The notes beneath the pieces are model-generated. The model made no database searches. It saw nothing but the letters and a program-made list of their open reading frames with translations, and was not told the origin of the DNA. The translations under genes were made by a program, and so were the position numbers. Shown piece by piece: positions 63,825 through 64,000 of a stretch of 64,000 nucleotides of DNA. The stretch spans positions 5,146,001 through 5,210,000 of the forward strand of contig NZ_LT629777.1 of assembly GCF_900105475.1 (NCBI RefSeq). Reading direction: 5' to 3'. The DNA comes from Pseudomonas asplenii (lineage in GTDB: Bacteria > Pseudomonadota > Gammaproteobacteria > Pseudomonadales > Pseudomonadaceae). The stretch's first letter is position 1; the number at the start of each line of letters is the position of its first letter.

Positions 63825-64000
63825 TCAGAAGCGCAACGGCCAGTACCGCAGCCGTTCACGGGTATTGCCCAGCAGGCGGATCAGCCCTTCCGGCTCCTTG
63901 ACCAGGAACAGGATGATCAGCACGCCAAAAATGATTTTCTGCAGGTTCTGCAATTGCCCGGCATACACCGCGCCACCGAGCAGGGCCTGGCCGAGGTGGC
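63825..64000 (-). CDS. C-terminal part of a LivM-type ABC permease (5' end outside window)
   Basis: About 58 residues are visible, ending in stop TGA at 63825-63827. The segment QNLQKIIFGVLIILFLVKEP then EGLIRLLGNTRERL and a final YWPLRF is the typical last membrane helix and cytosolic tail of LivM-like permeases. It lies 36 bp upstream of the binding-protein start in the same operon. Confidence 0.85.
   Translation of the reverse strand, partial: HLGQALLGGAVYAGQLQNLQKIIFGVLIILFLVKEPEGLIRLLGNTRERLRYWPLRF

Overview
The window looks like a fluorescent-pseudomonad chromosome (Pseudomonas fluorescens group). Signs of this are a high-GC background, a divergent ampR/ampC pair of Pseudomonas type, an ArnT-type lipid A glycosyltransferase, LpxO, a Pseudomonas-style REP doublet, gor followed by an AraC regulator, galU, modABC, and several DUF families typical of the genus. 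The species assignment is inference; no 16S rRNA gene or other decisive marker is present.

Layout: 1-34.3 kb is mostly ordinary core genome. It holds envelope glycosyltransferases (an ArnT C-terminus and a second GT39 enzyme), secreted gamma-glutamyltranspeptidase, transporters (SulP, BASS/ACR3, MATE, AzlCD, HAAAP), ampR/ampC, RNase T2, lpxO, a serine hydrolase, gor-araC, galU, small lipoproteins, alkB, nitronate monooxygenase, modABC under a perfect ModE-like palindrome, topoisomerase IB and a GH63-type glycosidase. A 33-bp tandem repeat makes up much of a CCDC90-like coiled-coil gene at 9.4-10.2 kb.

From 34.4 to 39.0 kb, two genes that normally sit side by side in integrative conjugative elements (a TraD coupling ATPase and a PFL_4697/TIGR03747-type membrane protein) flank an oppositely oriented gabP. 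No relaxase, secretion genes or integrase are nearby. A NIT-domain chemoreceptor follows.

From 41.3 to 49.1 kb lies a self-contained efflux locus: membrane-fusion protein, RND pump and a beta-ketoacyl-ACP synthase II in one operon, plus a TetR regulator and a divergent outer-membrane channel. Two near-identical palindromes (GTGACCA-N10-TGGTCAC) sit at the two promoters, so one repressor probably controls the whole locus. The KAS gene beside the pump suggests target duplication plus export of a fatty-acid-synthesis inhibitor.

From 49.1 to 59.96 kb is an accessory stretch ending at the 3' side of a tRNA-Cys gene. It holds a PD-(D/E)XK-like protein, a secreted C39-like protein, a RES/Xre toxin-antitoxin pair, a glucosaminidase plus lipoprotein pair resembling a type VI effector and immunity protein, and an AT-rich two-gene ATPase/effector cassette that is a candidate phage-defence system. 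It also holds several very small genes and six copies of a dispersed palindromic element. Two DUF6124-type genes each carry a homologous leader of about 230 nt. In each leader a locus-specific 10-nt word occurs twice, and its complement occurs once between them, which strongly suggests a structured switching or antisense RNA.

From 60.2 kb to the end is a branched-chain-amino-acid-type ABC transporter (permease fragment, binding protein, ATPase) followed by a FAD/NAD(P)-binding protein.
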